Positions 33,885-46,207 of a stretch of DNA of 64,000 nucleotides are shown here, piece by piece (within the stretch, counting starts at the first letter, position 1; the number at the start of each line of letters is the position of its first letter). A program made the translations under genes and the position numbers. Origin of the DNA: Byssothecium circinans. Its lineage: Eukaryota; Ascomycota; Dothideomycetes; Pleosporales; Massarinaceae. The notes under the pieces were generated by a model. It was not told the origin of the DNA. It saw only the letters and a program-made list of their open reading frames with translations, and ran no database searches. The stretch spans positions 26,739-90,738 of the forward strand of contig ML976979.1 of assembly GCA_010015675.1 (NCBI GenBank). The letters are read 5' to 3'.

Positions 33885-34838
33885 ATGATCCTAGGGCGGA
33901 CCGTGCTGGAGGAGTCGGTGACTGTGGGGTTTGGGGCTCGGGAGACTGGAGTTCTGAGGGGAGCTGGGACAAACGGGATCAGATTGTAGGCGTTTTGGGG
34001 GCTGTGAACTGCGAACCGAAAAAGTCGGCACCCATTCTTTTTTATTCTTGGAATTCAGGCTTGTCCAAAGGGGTCTCGACTATGCGTGCTATACTGCTCT
34101 CCCACCAAAAGCGGCTCTAGCAGGCAGGCAGGCAGACTTACAAACTCATTTGATTCAGCTAGCTACCACACGGTACAACTAGATAACTATACTCGATGTG
34201 GATATCGTCATGTCCACCTGGGTCTCTATTCTATTTAACTCTCTCTCTGTGTAGGTGAAGAAAACTTGGAACCTTCTACACAGGATGAATGTTGGTTTCA
34301 TCAATTGATATACCCGGGTATCTATCTCATGGATGTTTATCAAGGAAGTCGTACCGGCGAAGCAGCATTGGCTGGAGAGTGTGAAGGTTGTCTGAGTCAA
34401 CGGTTCTCCTATGTTCTGTTGGCCCTCGGACCTGAGTTAAGGTTATGTATGTATGTGCTTGATGGGTAATTTACTGGTCGCGGGGATGTGCGGATTGTAA
34501 GGAGATAGAGAATGATGGGGGTGGAATCACTAGAATGCACTATAGTCTTCACAAGCGAAGCAGACAGGCACAGTGGAGCACCGAACAAATTAACCTCGCT
34601 CGAAACATCTATAGGGACTGTTTCACCAAGACGCGCTAATCCGTATCGGGACCCACAAACGTCATTCTCTCGATCTAGAGCGGGAAAAATGCTCTGCGAT
34701 GTCGGCTTCGGAGGAACGGTAATCCGCCCCCGCCTTTTGACTCAATAGATAGACTTTCTTTTATGCTGCACGAGAGCACTCCTTCCCCACACTCACATCC
34801 ACAACCACCCGAGATCTTGACATCTTCCCCAAGGAAAA
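33885..34838. other. intergenic upstream of homocitrate synthase
   Basis: 954 bp between two plus-strand genes. It should hold the lysine-gene promoter. I looked for a clear Gcn4/CpcA-type site (tgactca) and found only partial matches (for example gagtcaa near 34396 and gactcaa near 34738). Small frames lack motifs. Confidence 0.45.
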
Positions 34839-36355
34839 ATGTGTCCAGAGCCCAGCACAAACGGTGTGAACGGCCACGACGGTCAATTGCCCAAGCCGCG
34901 CCCGGCCGAACTGCCGTACCAGACCGTGGGCGACTTTCTCTCTAATACGGGCCGCTTCAAAATTATCGAGAGCACGTTGCGCGAGGGAGAGCAGTTCGCC
35001 AATGCCTTTTTCGACACGGAAACCAAGGTCAAGATGTGCGTCCTTTGCAATTTCAAAGATTCCACATGCAATCCTATAATGTTTGGTAGGAGTCACTGAC
35101 TCGAATACAGCGCCACCGCACTCTCAGATTTCGGCGTCGAATACATCGAGCTCACCTCACCGGCCGCGTCTCCCCAATCCCGCAGCGATCTCGAGACCAT
35201 CTGCAAACTAGGCCTCAAGTCCAAGATCCTTACACATGTACGATGCAACATGGAGGATGCCCGCCTGGCAGTCGAGTGTGGCGTCGATGGCGTCGATGTG
35301 GTCATTGGAACGTCGAGTTTCCTCCAGAAGCACTCCCACGGCAAAGACATGACATATATCACCAAGACCGCCATAGAGGTGATCAACTATATCAAGAGCC
35401 AGAACATTGAGGTTCGGTTCTCCTCGGAGGACTCGTTCCGCTCCGACTTTGTGGACCTGCTGTCTCTCTACAAGGCCGTTGACCAGGTTGGCGTGAACCG
35501 TGTGGGTGTTGCAGACACGATTGGCTGTGCAAGCCCCCGTCAGGTCTATGACTTGGTGCGCACTTTGAGGGGTGTCGTACATTGTGACATTGAAACACAT
35601 TTCCACAACGACACCGGCTGCGCGATCGCAAACGCACATGCTGCGCTAGAAGCAGGAGCAACACGTACGTTTCCCCCGGATCATATTTTGACTTCACCAG
35701 CTAATCAACCCCTAGACATCGACACCTCCGTCCTCGGCATCGGCGAGCGAAACGGCATAACAGTATGTCCACCCCGCACCCTCCATCATCATGACTCCCC
35801 ACTAACATCCCCACCCAGCCCCTCGGCGGTCTCCTCGCCCGCATGATCGTCGGCAACCACGAATACGTCACGACGCGCTACAAGCTGCACAAGCTCAAAG
35901 ACATCGAAGACATGGTCGCCGAAGCCGTCCAAATCAACATCCCCTTCAACAACCCCATCACGGGCTTCTGCGCCTTCACCCACAAGGCCGGCATCCACGC
36001 CAAGGCCATCCTCAACGAACCCAGCACCTACGAGATCATCAACCCCGCGGACTTTGGCATGAGCCGTTACATCCACTTCTCGTCACGGTTGACGGGGTGG
36101 AACGTCATCAAGAGTCGGGTTGAGCAGTTGGGCTTGAAGATGACGGACGATCAGGTTAAGACGCTGTATGTGGTCCCTCCCTCCCTCACTCACCAGCTAT
36201 TTTTCCAGTTATGCGTCTGCGGTCGTGGAACTAATTGCTAATACGATACGCACAGGACGAGCAAGATCAAGGCCATGGCTGATATCCGCCCACTGGCCAT
36301 CGACGACACGGACTCGATAATCAGGACTTTCCACCTCGATTTGCAGGAGGTCTAA
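34839..36355 (+). CDS. lys20: homocitrate synthase (lysine biosynthesis, alpha-aminoadipate pathway)
   Basis: Five exons (34839-35035, 35111-35664, 35716-35762, 35819-36165, 36256-36355), with introns of 75, 51, 56 and 90 nt, give 414 aa. The enzyme condenses acetyl-CoA with 2-oxoglutarate, the first and feedback-regulated step of fungal lysine synthesis. The TIM-barrel signature [19 protein letters not shown] carries the metal/substrate residues. [52 protein letters not shown] and [15 protein letters not shown] complete the active site and acyl-CoA region. The C-terminal regulatory part is short and ends FHLDLQEV. All joins restore conserved sequence. The product is mitochondrial or nuclear in various fungi. 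No obvious presequence is seen here. Confidence 0.95.
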
Positions 36356-37053
36356 CAGCAGGCGTGCTGGTCCTCCATCTTGGCTTGGGCATTTAGTCAC
36401 TGGCCATTGTCTTGTCTCATCAGCATCTTCTTGGTTCCCACCCCCCAAAAAAAAGTTCACATCTTTTAACTTGCTTGCTTGCTTGATTAAGGTGCACCGA
36501 AGGCTCGGCTCGGCTCGGCTATATATGGAATAGATATTACTGTGCCATATCAATTCCAATCCATTTCAGTTCAAATCAATTCAGTTCAAACCAATTCCAA
36601 TCCATTTCGACTCAATGCAATCCAGATGCAAATCCAAATCCAAATCCAAGTCCAAGTCCAAAACGCCTGCCTCCACAAGCAAGATCAAGACCAAAATCCC
36701 ACATGTCCCTACTACACCCTACTACATATAGTAGACAACAGACTACTAAAATAAACCATCATGCCAAGAAGAAAGAAAGAAACAAAGCCCCAGATTATCT
36801 ATGCCCATCGCCCTCCAAAACGCCCCAGGAGATGACGCCGGGATGGTACTGTAGTACTAAAACTCCCTCTCCCTCTCCCTCTCCTTCTTCTTTTCTCCTC
36901 GTCCTTGGTCTCGGTCTCGGTCTTGCTCTTCGCTCTTGCTCTTGCTCTTTCGGGGGTGATGGATGGCTACGGTATCACGTCCCGGTTCCGTTTAAGTTCA
37001 AGTTTCTGCTTCCGTTTCCGTTCCCCGTTCCCCGCTCCCCGCTCCTTCACTTC

Positions 37054-37089
37054 GCTGTGCTGTGCTGTGCTGTGCTGTGCTGTGCTGTG
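37054..37089. repeat. (TGTGC)n pentamer microsatellite
   Basis: About seven near-perfect tgtgc units, followed by ggtgc/ggtac pentamers to about 37120. Confidence 0.9.
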
Positions 37090-37261
37090 TTCCGTCCGGT
37101 GCGGTGCGGTGCGGTACGGTCCTGTCCCGTTCCTCCCGCACCGTTCCGGCGCATTTCGTTCGTTCCCTGCCCACCTGGATTACCTCCGCGGATTCGATGC
37201 TCCGCATTACACGTTACCCATTACGCGCTAACTATAATGTACATGCACACCCCACTGCATA

Positions 37262-37318
37262 GCTGAAGATATGATAGGATAGGGGTAAGGTAAGGATAGG
37301 ATAGGATAGGATAGGGTA
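37262..37318. repeat. GATAG/GTAAG pentamer array
   Basis: Degenerate pentamers ending in a run of perfect gatag units (37294-37316), in the same repeat-rich convergent spacer. Confidence 0.85.
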
Positions 37319-37494
37319 TGGTGGGACAGAGTAGTATACTATAGGGGTGAGGATGGCAGTCGTATTATCAATCATATTATCAATTACGATGATCAGTCCA
37401 AGATGATCAACACGATAATGATGCTGTGTTTTTCGTATCGAGCTGTTATTGTTGTTTTGGTACCGTAATGAGGGAGGGAAGGGAGATTGCGGGT

Positions 37495-39394
37495 TTACAA
37501 TCCAGAACCGGAGCCGGAACCGGAACTCTGTGTCGGCGCCGCACTCGTCGTCGTGTTGGTTACGTTCAGGGCGCCCATGTCGCACCAGTTGACGCCGTTT
37601 GTGGTGATTGGCTGTTGGGAAGAGATTGATCAGCACAAGTTCCGGATTCCTCGTCTCATCGCATCTCATCTCATCGTATCATATCATCCTGCGGTGGGAG
37701 GGCAGGGGAAGGGAGGGAAGGGGAAGGAAAGGGAAAGGGAAAAAGGGAAAAGAAAAAGTTAAGGACTTACCAAACAAGTCAAATGATGACACCAAGAACA
37801 CGAATTCCTCCAATCATAAAAGTTCCTCAGAAGAAGAATAAATCCAATCAGCGTGACGACCAACATCGCAGCCCTGAACCCCAACCACACCCACCAGAAC
37901 GGCTTCCTCCCCTTGAAGAACCCAAGCGGCTGTTTCACAAACATACTCGCCGTCGCGCCGATGCCACCGGTACCCGTTCCCTCGGCGCCGTTCGCGCCGC
38001 TCATGGACGGCAGGGCAGGGTTCGCGACCGTCGAGTACGGAGGTTCGGAAACGCCGGTACGTTTACGGAGCGCCTGTGGGGAATGCAGGATACAGACTCC
38101 CAGCACGATACCCATGACGAAGCCGCCGATGTGCGAGAAGTTGTCTAAACCGGGGAGGAGGCCGAGGACGAAGGAGACTGCGACGTCGAGGAGGAGGAAG
38201 AGGAGGTCTTTCATGGGCGAGCGGCGGGAGTTCCAGTTGTAGAGCAGGTCGAGGAGGACGAGGGCGAGGATGCCGAAGAGCGAGCCTGATGCACCGACCG
38301 ATGTGATGCCCTCGGCCGCGTAGTTCCCGCCGAGCACGAAGCCGAAGATTCCTGCGCTGAAGTATACGAGGGAGAAGCGCAGACTGCCGATTTCCTTCTC
38401 CATGTCCCGCCCCAGCGTCCACTGCAGCAGCATGTTGAACCCGATGTGGATGAGTCCGGCGTGCAGGAAAATGGGCGTGATGAAGCGGTACCACTGATCG
38501 GGTTCCATGTCCTTGTGGTTGCGGAAGTCCGAGAAGGGGAAGTTGTAGACTTGGTTGGGGACGCCGCCGAGGCCGCAGAGATCGCTGAGCGAACAGATGC
38601 TGGTGTCTTCGATCTTGGTCAGGTTCGCGCAGGGCCATTTTGTGATTTTGGCGTTGACGATCTTCTCGATGTAGTGCATGCAGGGCTGGTAGCGGGCGCC
38701 CATGTTGATGAGGACGTAGGGCGAGGGCCCGATCATGATGTTGAAGTTAGGCTTGGTTTGGATGGGGGTTCCTGTTAGGATGGCTGGTCACTTTATTAGC
38801 CTCCTGAACTTTTCACGCTTTCCATCATGGTGGTTTGAGAAGAGAAAAAGACAAATACTCACCATTCTTGATCAACTCCCCAATAAATACGCCAACCTGC
38901 ACCGCCGTCAAAAAATACACCACCCAAGTAACCTTGCCACTAAACATCCCTTTCTTTTTCTTCTTCTTCTCGCCAGGATGCGCCGGTGGATATCTCCCCT
39001 CTGGATCGGTCATATACGTCGCTCCGCCGCCCATCTTCCCGTGTTGCTGATTCTGCAGCGGAATCGCGTTCTGGTCCGCAAACGGATCCGAAGCCTGGTA
39101 GCCCGGCGAGTCGTACCTTCCCCCTTGCTGATGATTGTTGTGGTAGTGTGTGTTGGGGACGGCGGCGGCGCCGTGGTACGATGTGTCGCCGCTGTAATGC
39201 GACGTGGTGCCCGTCTGGGTGTGCACGAGGTTCGTGTTGCTGGGGTAGTCGTAGCGGCTGTGGTCGTCGAAGGGGGAGGAGACGGGTGATATTGACTGGG
39301 CGTGGTGGAGAGATGGTGGAGTTGTGTCGCTGTGGGGATGTGAAGGATGTCCGCTTCCTCCTCCGCTGGTGTTGTAGTAGTCGTTGGCGGCCAT
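37495..39394 (-). CDS. rhomboid-family intramembrane serine protease
   Basis: Exons 39394-38863, 38771-37771 and 37611-37495, with introns of 91 and 159 nt, give 549 aa. The first 150 residues are a cytosolic His/Tyr/Asn-rich disordered region ending in a run of Lys before the first membrane segment (VTWVVYFLTAVQVGVFIGELI). A luminal loop with several Cys follows, and then the rhomboid core: HAGLIHIGFNMLLQW, the catalytic serine in GASGSLFGI, and the catalytic histidine in HIGGFVMGIVLG. Both catalytic residues are intact, so this is an active protease, not an iRhom. A further membrane segment and a Cys/Trp-containing C-terminal tail (CHHLTCL-PITTNGVNW) end in Ser/Gly repeats. The size suggests the larger secretase-type fungal rhomboid rather than the short Rbd2/RbdB type. 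Confidence 0.93.
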
Positions 39395-41148
39395 TGTGGC
39401 AGACGCGCAGCGGGCAGCGAGGCGCTGAGATGTATGTGGTACGGGCTGCGTTGGCGGCTGGCTGGCTGGCTGGCTTGCTGATGCGCGGCGGCAGTTTATG
39501 TCGGGACCGGAGTTGTATGTGAGGAGCCGGAAAGGGGATGTGGGACGGGGATGATGGGTGCGGCGGCGCTGTGCAGTGTGCAGTGTGCAGTGTGCAGTGA
39601 TGATGAGAGATTGATGGGGGTCGGGCTTCGTTGGTGTGCGTGCGTGCGTGCGTGAGTGTTTACCAGCCCTGCAGATCAGATCAACCCGGTGAATGATTAC
39701 CCGGGCGTGACCAACTTCTCAAACCAAGTGAGCAAAGATTCCAAAGCGTTAAACGATGGGTGAGGCTGCCTTCTATATACACGCACACTCGGTCAGAAAG
39801 AAGAGAAAAACAAGGGTGGGAGAGCAACAGCTGAGCTGGATCAGAGAGGGCCTGAGAGGCTCAGAGGGACCATGGATCCACTTGCGCACCCCAATGCCTA
39901 GTTCCGCTCAGCCTCCAGCCCTGTCCCACGCACCCAATCACGGCCCGGCTGCTGGGCGAAAGGCGAGTTTCAGGCCGTCGATCTCTTTTCTGTTGCTTTA
40001 AATAATATCCCCATGACTTCATTTGAGCCTGTGTGGAATCCCGTTGTGGCGGTCAGTTTTTTGTAGCTGTGGCTAACGCCTTGTATACAGGCTGGCTTTG
40101 TTTGACTCTGCCGGATTATTTGTGAGTTTATGTGCTTTGCTTTGTGGGAACGTGGCGCGGCCATAGTGGCGTAGCCTACCTCCCTATTTCATTCACTCCA
40201 TTTATCTTTCTCCCCCAAGGTACCTTTAATGCCGACAATTCAACTGCCACAGCAACCAATCCATCCACCACCTCACTCAACCTCTTCCCTAACCCTTCCC
40301 CAACAACCTCTCCCTCTCTCCCTCACTCTCCACCATCTACCATCGACCACGTGAACCTACCCAAACGCAAACATAAACATCTAGATTCCACACGAAATTC
40401 CCGCCCTCCTTTCCCAATCTCCAGTCCAAAACGTCCCGACCAAGTCCACCCTAACATCCTCGGTACTTCGTAGACTAGTTCCCGCCCTGTCCAGTCCAAC
40501 CCATCGGACTTCGCGTACCTACCCATGATCAAAATCTCCGGTTGCTGCGACTAAACCTAAACCAACCTTGACCACTGCCCAGGGCGGTTGGTTGGTTGCC
40601 GTGCCGTGCCGTGCTGTGCATGTATGGCATCGCGGCAATGTCCTCTTTCCTTTTTCCTAATTCAGTCTGATGGTATTTCAAAACCATACCCTATCTACCT
40701 ACATACTACTGTCAGACTGTCTAGACAGTCCAACAACAGAAATAACAACATAATTAAATCCAGTCCCGGATGGAGGCGTCTTAGGGAAACCGATATTTTG
40801 GAACTTTTCCTTTTTTTTTTTTTTTTTTTTGTTGGAATGCAATGCGTAGACCCAACGACAACGACAACGACGCTGAACAGTATGCATGCATGCATGCATA
40901 CTCCAGCTCGAAGAAGCCCTACAAAATGCGTCATGAATCCCAGATCCCGAATCCCGAATCCCGTAGACTAGACGGCGGGCAACGTTCAGCGACCAGCACT
41001 AACTGCCTGACTGTGCCGTGCCGTGCGCTTGTTTTCTCTCAGCAGCCCAACGAGCAAGCAAGAAAAGTCACAGTCGTCCAACATCACAAAAAGCAACATA
41101 AAAAAATCTATCCATTGCTCAAAGACCAAAAGTAAGACTACGCCCCAT
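39395..41148. other. gene-poor 1.75-kb spacer with simple repeats
   Basis: This holds the rhomboid promoter and the DscA 3' flank. Repeats include ggct units (about 39455-39476), gtgcagt units (39570-39599), gtgc units (39634-39652), a T20 run (40811-40830) and atgc units (40882-40899). Frames such as 40132-40473 show only low-complexity Ser/Pro content. I see no convincing gene. Confidence 0.5.
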
Positions 41149-43731
41149 CTACAGCGGCGGCAGCACCTCCCTACAATTCGGACACATAAGCCGATACCTC
41201 ATCCAGCCCTCCAAACACGGCGTGTGGAAAATATGCCTGCAAGGCGTAACCATATACCCGCGTCTCTGCAACATCAACCCGCCCAGCCCCTGCCCACTGC
41301 CTCCGTCCATCCCCCCACCGCCTCCCGCAGGCACGACCGTGACCTCGATGTCCTGCGCGCAGATACTGCAGTCGAAGACCTTCTTGCCCTTGCTTTTACC
41401 TTTGCCTTTATCTCTGTCTTTGGCCTCGCCGGCTTGCACTTGCAGCGACGTCTCCGCGGTCGGCGAGTCGGGGGAAGTAATACTGGCCGAGGAGGAACCG
41501 ATGGGCATCGTAGCGCCCTCCTCGTCTTCGCGGAGGATCGGGTGGTAGTCGTAGGCGACGGGGACCCAGCCCCAGCCCTCGCGCACGAAGAATCGGCTCC
41601 CGAGCACTTCTTGGCTTTTCAGCGCCACGATTTGCATCCAGAGCCAGCCTGCTAGGATTACGAGCGCTCTCCAGTCTGTCCGTGAGAAGAGCACGTTGTC
41701 TTCGACGCCGTAGAAGTACGCGATAGGCACCAGTCGGACGACACTCTGGCCGAGGACAAAGTCCCAGCGCAGTGCTTTTCGACAGTTCCGCATGATGTTG
41801 CGGTAGATTTGCGGAACCCAGAAGGAGAGGTAGAAGAACATGAGCATGTTGAAGTAGAAGGCGCGCGCGGTGGAGCGCACGGTGGTGAATTGCAAGGTGA
41901 TGAAGAAGAGGATGATTAGGAAGAGGCAGTATCGGCTGTACAAGGCGCCGAGTTCAGCCCTGGCGGGCGCCGTTGCCGCTGGAGTCGTGGTAGGGTTTGT
42001 TGGTGTAGGAATGTCGTCGTCTAGGGCGTCTTGATCCGAAGGGATGATGATAGGGGTCAGTGGGCGAGCGGGCCGGGTTGCAGTTGCCGGGAGCGGGAGT
42101 GTAGCACTTCTTATAGACGGCGGTGGAGGTGGAGCGCGACTTTGCGTGGTTGGGGTTGGAGTCGCCGGTGGCTGTGGACTGGGTGGGGTTGGTGTAGATG
42201 TTTCCTGTCGGTCTTGACGCATCTGCTCGGTAACTTGAACGGTCCAAATATCCATCAGGAACCGGAGCTCTAGGACCACGGAGAACAAGGCTAGAAATGC
42301 GATGGTGTACAGTGGCAGCTGCGAAGTCCCCAGGAACAAATGCATAAAAACCAGAGATAGGAACGCAAAACCATCGCCAAGTGCCATTATAGCAACGGTG
42401 TAGAAGCTGATGCGGTTCCGGGTGGATGGCGTAGCCGCCTCTTTGGCTTGTCTAATGAGGAACCAGAGCTGGAACGATAGCGTGGCCGCGAACGCGAGTA
42501 TGCTATGACGAGCCCGGTCGTTGAACTCCTCAGTCTTCGATCCCGTGAGATGTGTCGCCTCTGAAGGGGAATGGTCTGGTGGCCCCTTTGACTCGATGAC
42601 GAAGCCGCAGTCGGGGGAAAACCCGACCATGGACATGGTCATCGGCGAGCGGCGAGGTAAGCGTCCGCCTGTCGGAAATCGAAGCTCGTGTTCAATCCAG
42701 TCCATATCGTAACCTGGCGGTAGCTGCTGTGTACCAGGCTTGCTCTCGAAAGCCACAGGAAATTCTTGTAGGAAGAGTATGAACTCGCAGTGCGTGGCTC
42801 CCAAAGCTCCGTCGTTTGTCCCTTCCACGCTCGATGTCCACGGGTTCCACACTGGATACATGCGGCCCACTTGTTGATCCATTGTCTCGTGGAGTGTACG
42901 ATTGAGAAGCTCCTGTGCGGAAGAGTAGAGGTGGGGTGATAGCTGAAGATGGGGAAGCGCAAAGACACCTGCAAATCTGCGCTTGTTAGCCCCAGGTCCA
43001 CCTTGTAGCATGTCCACTCACCTCTCACTAGTAGTGGTCAAGACGGCAGCCCCATACTCGGGGTAGTGCACGCCGTTGACCAAGAACTCCCACCAGTTGT
43101 CGCCCCAGCTCTCATCATCTCCTATCACTACTTTGGCCTGTATCTCGCTCACGGTCCTATTCGTATCTGTCCTTGCCCTGCCCTCCAGCTCGGTAAGATG
43201 TAGCCGAACGGGTCCTCCCATTCCAGTCAAATTTCTATCGAAATCTGCGAAGGGAAATGGATTATCGGGCAGAACATGGGAGACGTTGAGGTTGGACGGA
43301 TGTCGTATGCGCGATAACGGCGAGCGCACCCACTCCCCCTGCACATGCCCCGTCAGATTTCTATACACCATCGCCTCCACTCTACCCCCGCCCTCCTCTT
43401 TCCCATGTAAAAGTTCCTCGGCAGCATCCCCAAGTGCCTCCTTCGTCCTCGCCCTAACCCTCTCCTTAACGTCCCCCAAGACCTCCCACACAAAGCCATC
43501 CTCATCGCGCAACCCTGTAACATTCAAATAGCCTCCCTCCTCTTTAGCAAAGTCCCCAAAGTCGCCCCATCGCGTGCGGTTTAGGACATCGAGGTGGTTC
43601 CACTCGCGCTCGAGGACCTCGTCGTAGTGCGATCGCGTGTTGTAGGCTGGCGTCTGGGTTTCGGGCGAGTTGATCAGGAGGAGCAGGATTATGAAGAAGA
43701 GGAACTGGCGCGGGTCGCGACGGGTTTCCAT
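41149..43731 (-). CDS. dscA: Dsc E3 ubiquitin ligase subunit 1 (Tul1/DscA), RING-H2
   Basis: Exons 43731-43022 and 42976-41149, with a 45-nt phase-2 intron, give 845 aa. DscA is the Golgi membrane E3 ligase of the Dsc complex, which is needed for SREBP activation in fungi and for Golgi membrane-protein quality control. A signal-anchor (FLFFIILLLLI) is followed by a luminal domain with several N-glycosylation sites (NRT, NVT, NLT). The join SER-FAGVFALPHL restores the family motif. About seven membrane segments follow, interrupted by a Pro/Thr-rich cytosolic loop. The C-terminal RING-H2 has CSICAQDIEV, CRHIFHTPC and CPNCRE. The long Gly-rich insertion between the first and second zinc pairs is unusual but keeps all ligands. 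Confidence 0.95.
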
Positions 43732-44407
43732 TACCGTGCTATATGGCGGAGGGGGTGGTTGGCCATTAGGTGTGGCGTTGAGTGCATGTAGTAAAGAGGT
43801 GCCTGGCTAACATGGATGACGTTCGGCTCGGGGGTGCCATTCACGTGCCGGCCCATCTCCGAACCATCTCCAGATTCATTGATCCTTATACATTCGCCAT
43901 ATCTCTCACATCATCCCTCCTCTTCTTTTACGCATTGGATTTCTGGCCACAGTGCTGATCTTACCGTCGTAGCCATTCTCTAGTCTGCCAATCGCTGGCG
44001 ATGACGTCTGGGCACTTCCCCGAGCTGGATGGATTTATTCCTGTTGTCCCTCTCACCTCGTATGCATCCCACCACAAAACGCGGCACGCCTCTCGCGTCG
44101 TCCGGTAGAAATCTTCTTGACTCAATTCTCCTTTCTCTCTGAAATTCCTACCAGGTGCCGGTGTTGCAACATGCCTCTGGCAAAAGTACATCACTGCGGC
44201 CCCCAACTATGCAGAACTGCGCCTCGCTTGGCTCCCCTCGTATTATGTCCTCCGCGAGTAACAATCCTCCGACGATCAGGAAATGATGACGAGTGAAACG
44301 GCCGGCCCTGCAACTTCATCTCTGATCCGAATCTCCTGCTTGGAGTTGTCTATTGCTCTTCACTTCGATGGTACTTGCACACGCGCCTTTGCGCATCCAG
44401 AGCAACT
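43732..44407. other. divergent intergenic region
   Basis: Promoter space between DscA (leftward) and the membrane-protein gene (rightward). No supported gene, repeat or RNA. A minus-strand frame at 43961-44206 lacks motifs. Confidence 0.5.
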
Positions 44408-46207
44408 ATGGCGCCTCTTTCCACCAATATATACGAATCGCGACCCCACGCCGATAGCAATGAGCGAGCCGACTTCGAGACGCTTAGCATGCGGTCTATA
44501 TCACGCGGCCAGTCACCGCGACCTTCATACAATTCCCACAATGACCATTTTTCCAACCGGACAATGACGAACGGCGACTACCGTGAAATTGGGAGGGGTA
44601 ACGCGACCTTTTGGCAGAAATTCCAACCTTTCCCGTGGCGCGTATTCTCCGTGATCTCGAGTGTGCCAATTGCTTTAATGCCGATTGTTGTCCTGGCTAC
44701 TGCAGCTGAAGAAGCATCCCTTAGTTACATCATGGGACGCGATTGCTATCCTAATGGCATGTGGAAAGAGGCCACTGGCGCGACATGGCGAATCATGGAT
44801 TCTTCATACTTCTTCACCCCAAATCTGTCCTTCGGCGCCATGACGTTTACGCAGGTCAAGGTCATCGATATTGCGTGGGACCTCTGCATTGGAAGAGGGG
44901 GACAGATACTGCTAGCCTACGTCAACTATCGGGTTTTCAACGAGTGGTTACTCTACCACATGGAGATACACCTTACGAGCTACAAGATGTACACGGCCGT
45001 GGCATTCCAAACCAATACGCTCACCACTTTAGGTGTACTCGGAAAAGAGTTTCTTGCTTTCGGAAAGGGATCATGGAAGAGGTTCTTTCGTTGGCTGGCC
45101 ATGCTCTGCATGCTCATCAGCACACTGTATGTGCTCGCCTTCCCGACGCTCATGAGCGCCATGACAGGTTACATCGCAACTTCTGAAGCTTATATTGAGG
45201 ACAACGACCACAACCTCGTTGAATTCAACAAAGCGGTTGGAGTACGGTACATCATTCACGACGGTGCAAGGATCGGATACAACAACCCGGTTGTTGTAAC
45301 ACTCCAAGATACGAGTCTGCTTGAAGCAGTCAATAATTGTACGTGCTGCCATACTACATCTACAGTCCTAGTCCAGAAATTTGCACTGCTCTCTTTGATC
45401 CGATTTAAGGATAGCGTTGCCAGATTTCGAGACCGTATAAGGTTGAAGTTTATGTTGACAAAGTTAGACACTTCAACGTACGCCGATGAAAGATGGCCAC
45501 CCTTGACATTCTTCCAAACCCGCATCCCACCCGCCATGTGGAACGAGTTCCTAGTCAAACGCCCCTCAACGTTCGTCTGGGACCAAAAGATTTTCCCCCT
45601 CGATGAGCCTACCTTAAATATCACCCTCATGCGTGACCTCAAGCGGCCCAAACCCATCTCCCCCGGCGTAAGATACACCGAACCCATCTACCCCGACTGG
45701 TACTACCCCGAAACCATATCCCCCGGCCTAAAATACGCCTACTATTCGCTCTCCTCCAACAGCAGCGCCGACTCGGGCCGGCAGGACACTTACTACAGTT
45801 CCTCTTACGTTCATGAGCACGGCTCCTGCAAACCCAGCGACACATACCAGTGGGGCTTCTCCTATATTTTTCTCTTCATGATGTCCATTTTCAACTTTGT
45901 CTGGAGCTGTGTTATGGTGGGTATGTGGTGGGATACTGTGAGGGGAAGCCGGATGTACCGAGCGGGACGAAGGCCGGGGCTGCTTCGGAGCGTGCTAGAC
46001 ATGGCGAAGGCGATTAGGGAGGAGCTTGGAGATGAAGAGGTGGAGGAGATGAAAGAAGAGGATATTAAGAAGGGGTTGAGGGAAAGCGGGGGGAAGTTAG
46101 TGGTGCCGAAGGGGGAGATTAGGATTGGGAGGACGAATGGGGATGAGGGTCCGAGAGAAAGGAAGAGCAGTTGGAAGCGGAGTTTAACAAAGGGAAGTAC
46201 ATTTTGA
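44408..46207 (+). CDS. fungal multi-pass membrane protein of unknown function
   Basis: A single open frame. An in-frame ATG at 44375 is possible, but the Met at 44408 (MAPLSTNIYESRP) starts a sequence more typical of this family, giving about 599 aa. The N-terminus is hydrophilic with Ser/Arg (FETLSMRSISRGQSPRP). Membrane segments include VFSVISSVPIALMPIVVLAT, a hydrophobic stretch near residue 150, WLAMLCMLISTLYVLAFPTLM and, near the C-terminus, SYIFLFMMSIFNFVWSCVMVG. The last 90 residues are charged. The sequence at about 45340-45415 starts with a gtacgt donor and ends with ag and has poorer coding character, so it may be an in-frame intron. No function is inferred. Confidence 0.75.
   Translation: MAPLSTNIYESRPHADSNERADFETLSMRSISRGQSPRPSYNSHNDHFSNRTMTNGDYREIGRGNATFWQKFQPFPWRVFSVISSVPIALMPIVVLATAAEEASLSYIMGRDCYPNGMWKEATGATWRIMDSSYFFTPNLSFGAMTFTQVKVIDIAWDLCIGRGGQILLAYVNYRVFNEWLLYHMEIHLTSYKMYTAVAFQTNTLTTLGVLGKEFLAFGKGSWKRFFRWLAMLCMLISTLYVLAFPTLMSAMTGYIATSEAYIEDNDHNLVEFNKAVGVRYIIHDGARIGYNNPVVVTLQDTSLLEAVNNCTCCHTTSTVLVQKFALLSLIRFKDSVARFRDRIRLKFMLTKLDTSTYADERWPPLTFFQTRIPPAMWNEFLVKRPSTFVWDQKIFPLDEPTLNITLMRDLKRPKPISPGVRYTEPIYPDWYYPETISPGLKYAYYSLSSNSSADSGRQDTYYSSSYVHEHGSCKPSDTYQWGFSYIFLFMMSIFNFVWSCVMVGMWWDTVRGSRMYRAGRRPGLLRSVLDMAKAIREELGDEEVEEMKEEDIKKGLRESGGKLVVPKGEIRIGRTNGDEGPRERKSSWKRSLTKGSTF

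Larger units (their letters stand above)
36356..37494. other. convergent intergenic region filled with simple repeats
   Basis: This separates the 3' ends of homocitrate synthase and the rhomboid gene. It holds a degenerate attcaaattcca-like array (about 36545-36665), ggctcggctc near 36504, ctccct runs near 36866, tgtgc pentamers (listed) and gatag pentamers (listed). No protein gene is supported. Confidence 0.6.

Noticed and set aside
40132..40473. 113-codon plus-strand frame
   Set aside because: Pro/Ser/Thr low-complexity translation, no motif, no splice partners, and surrounded by simple repeats.
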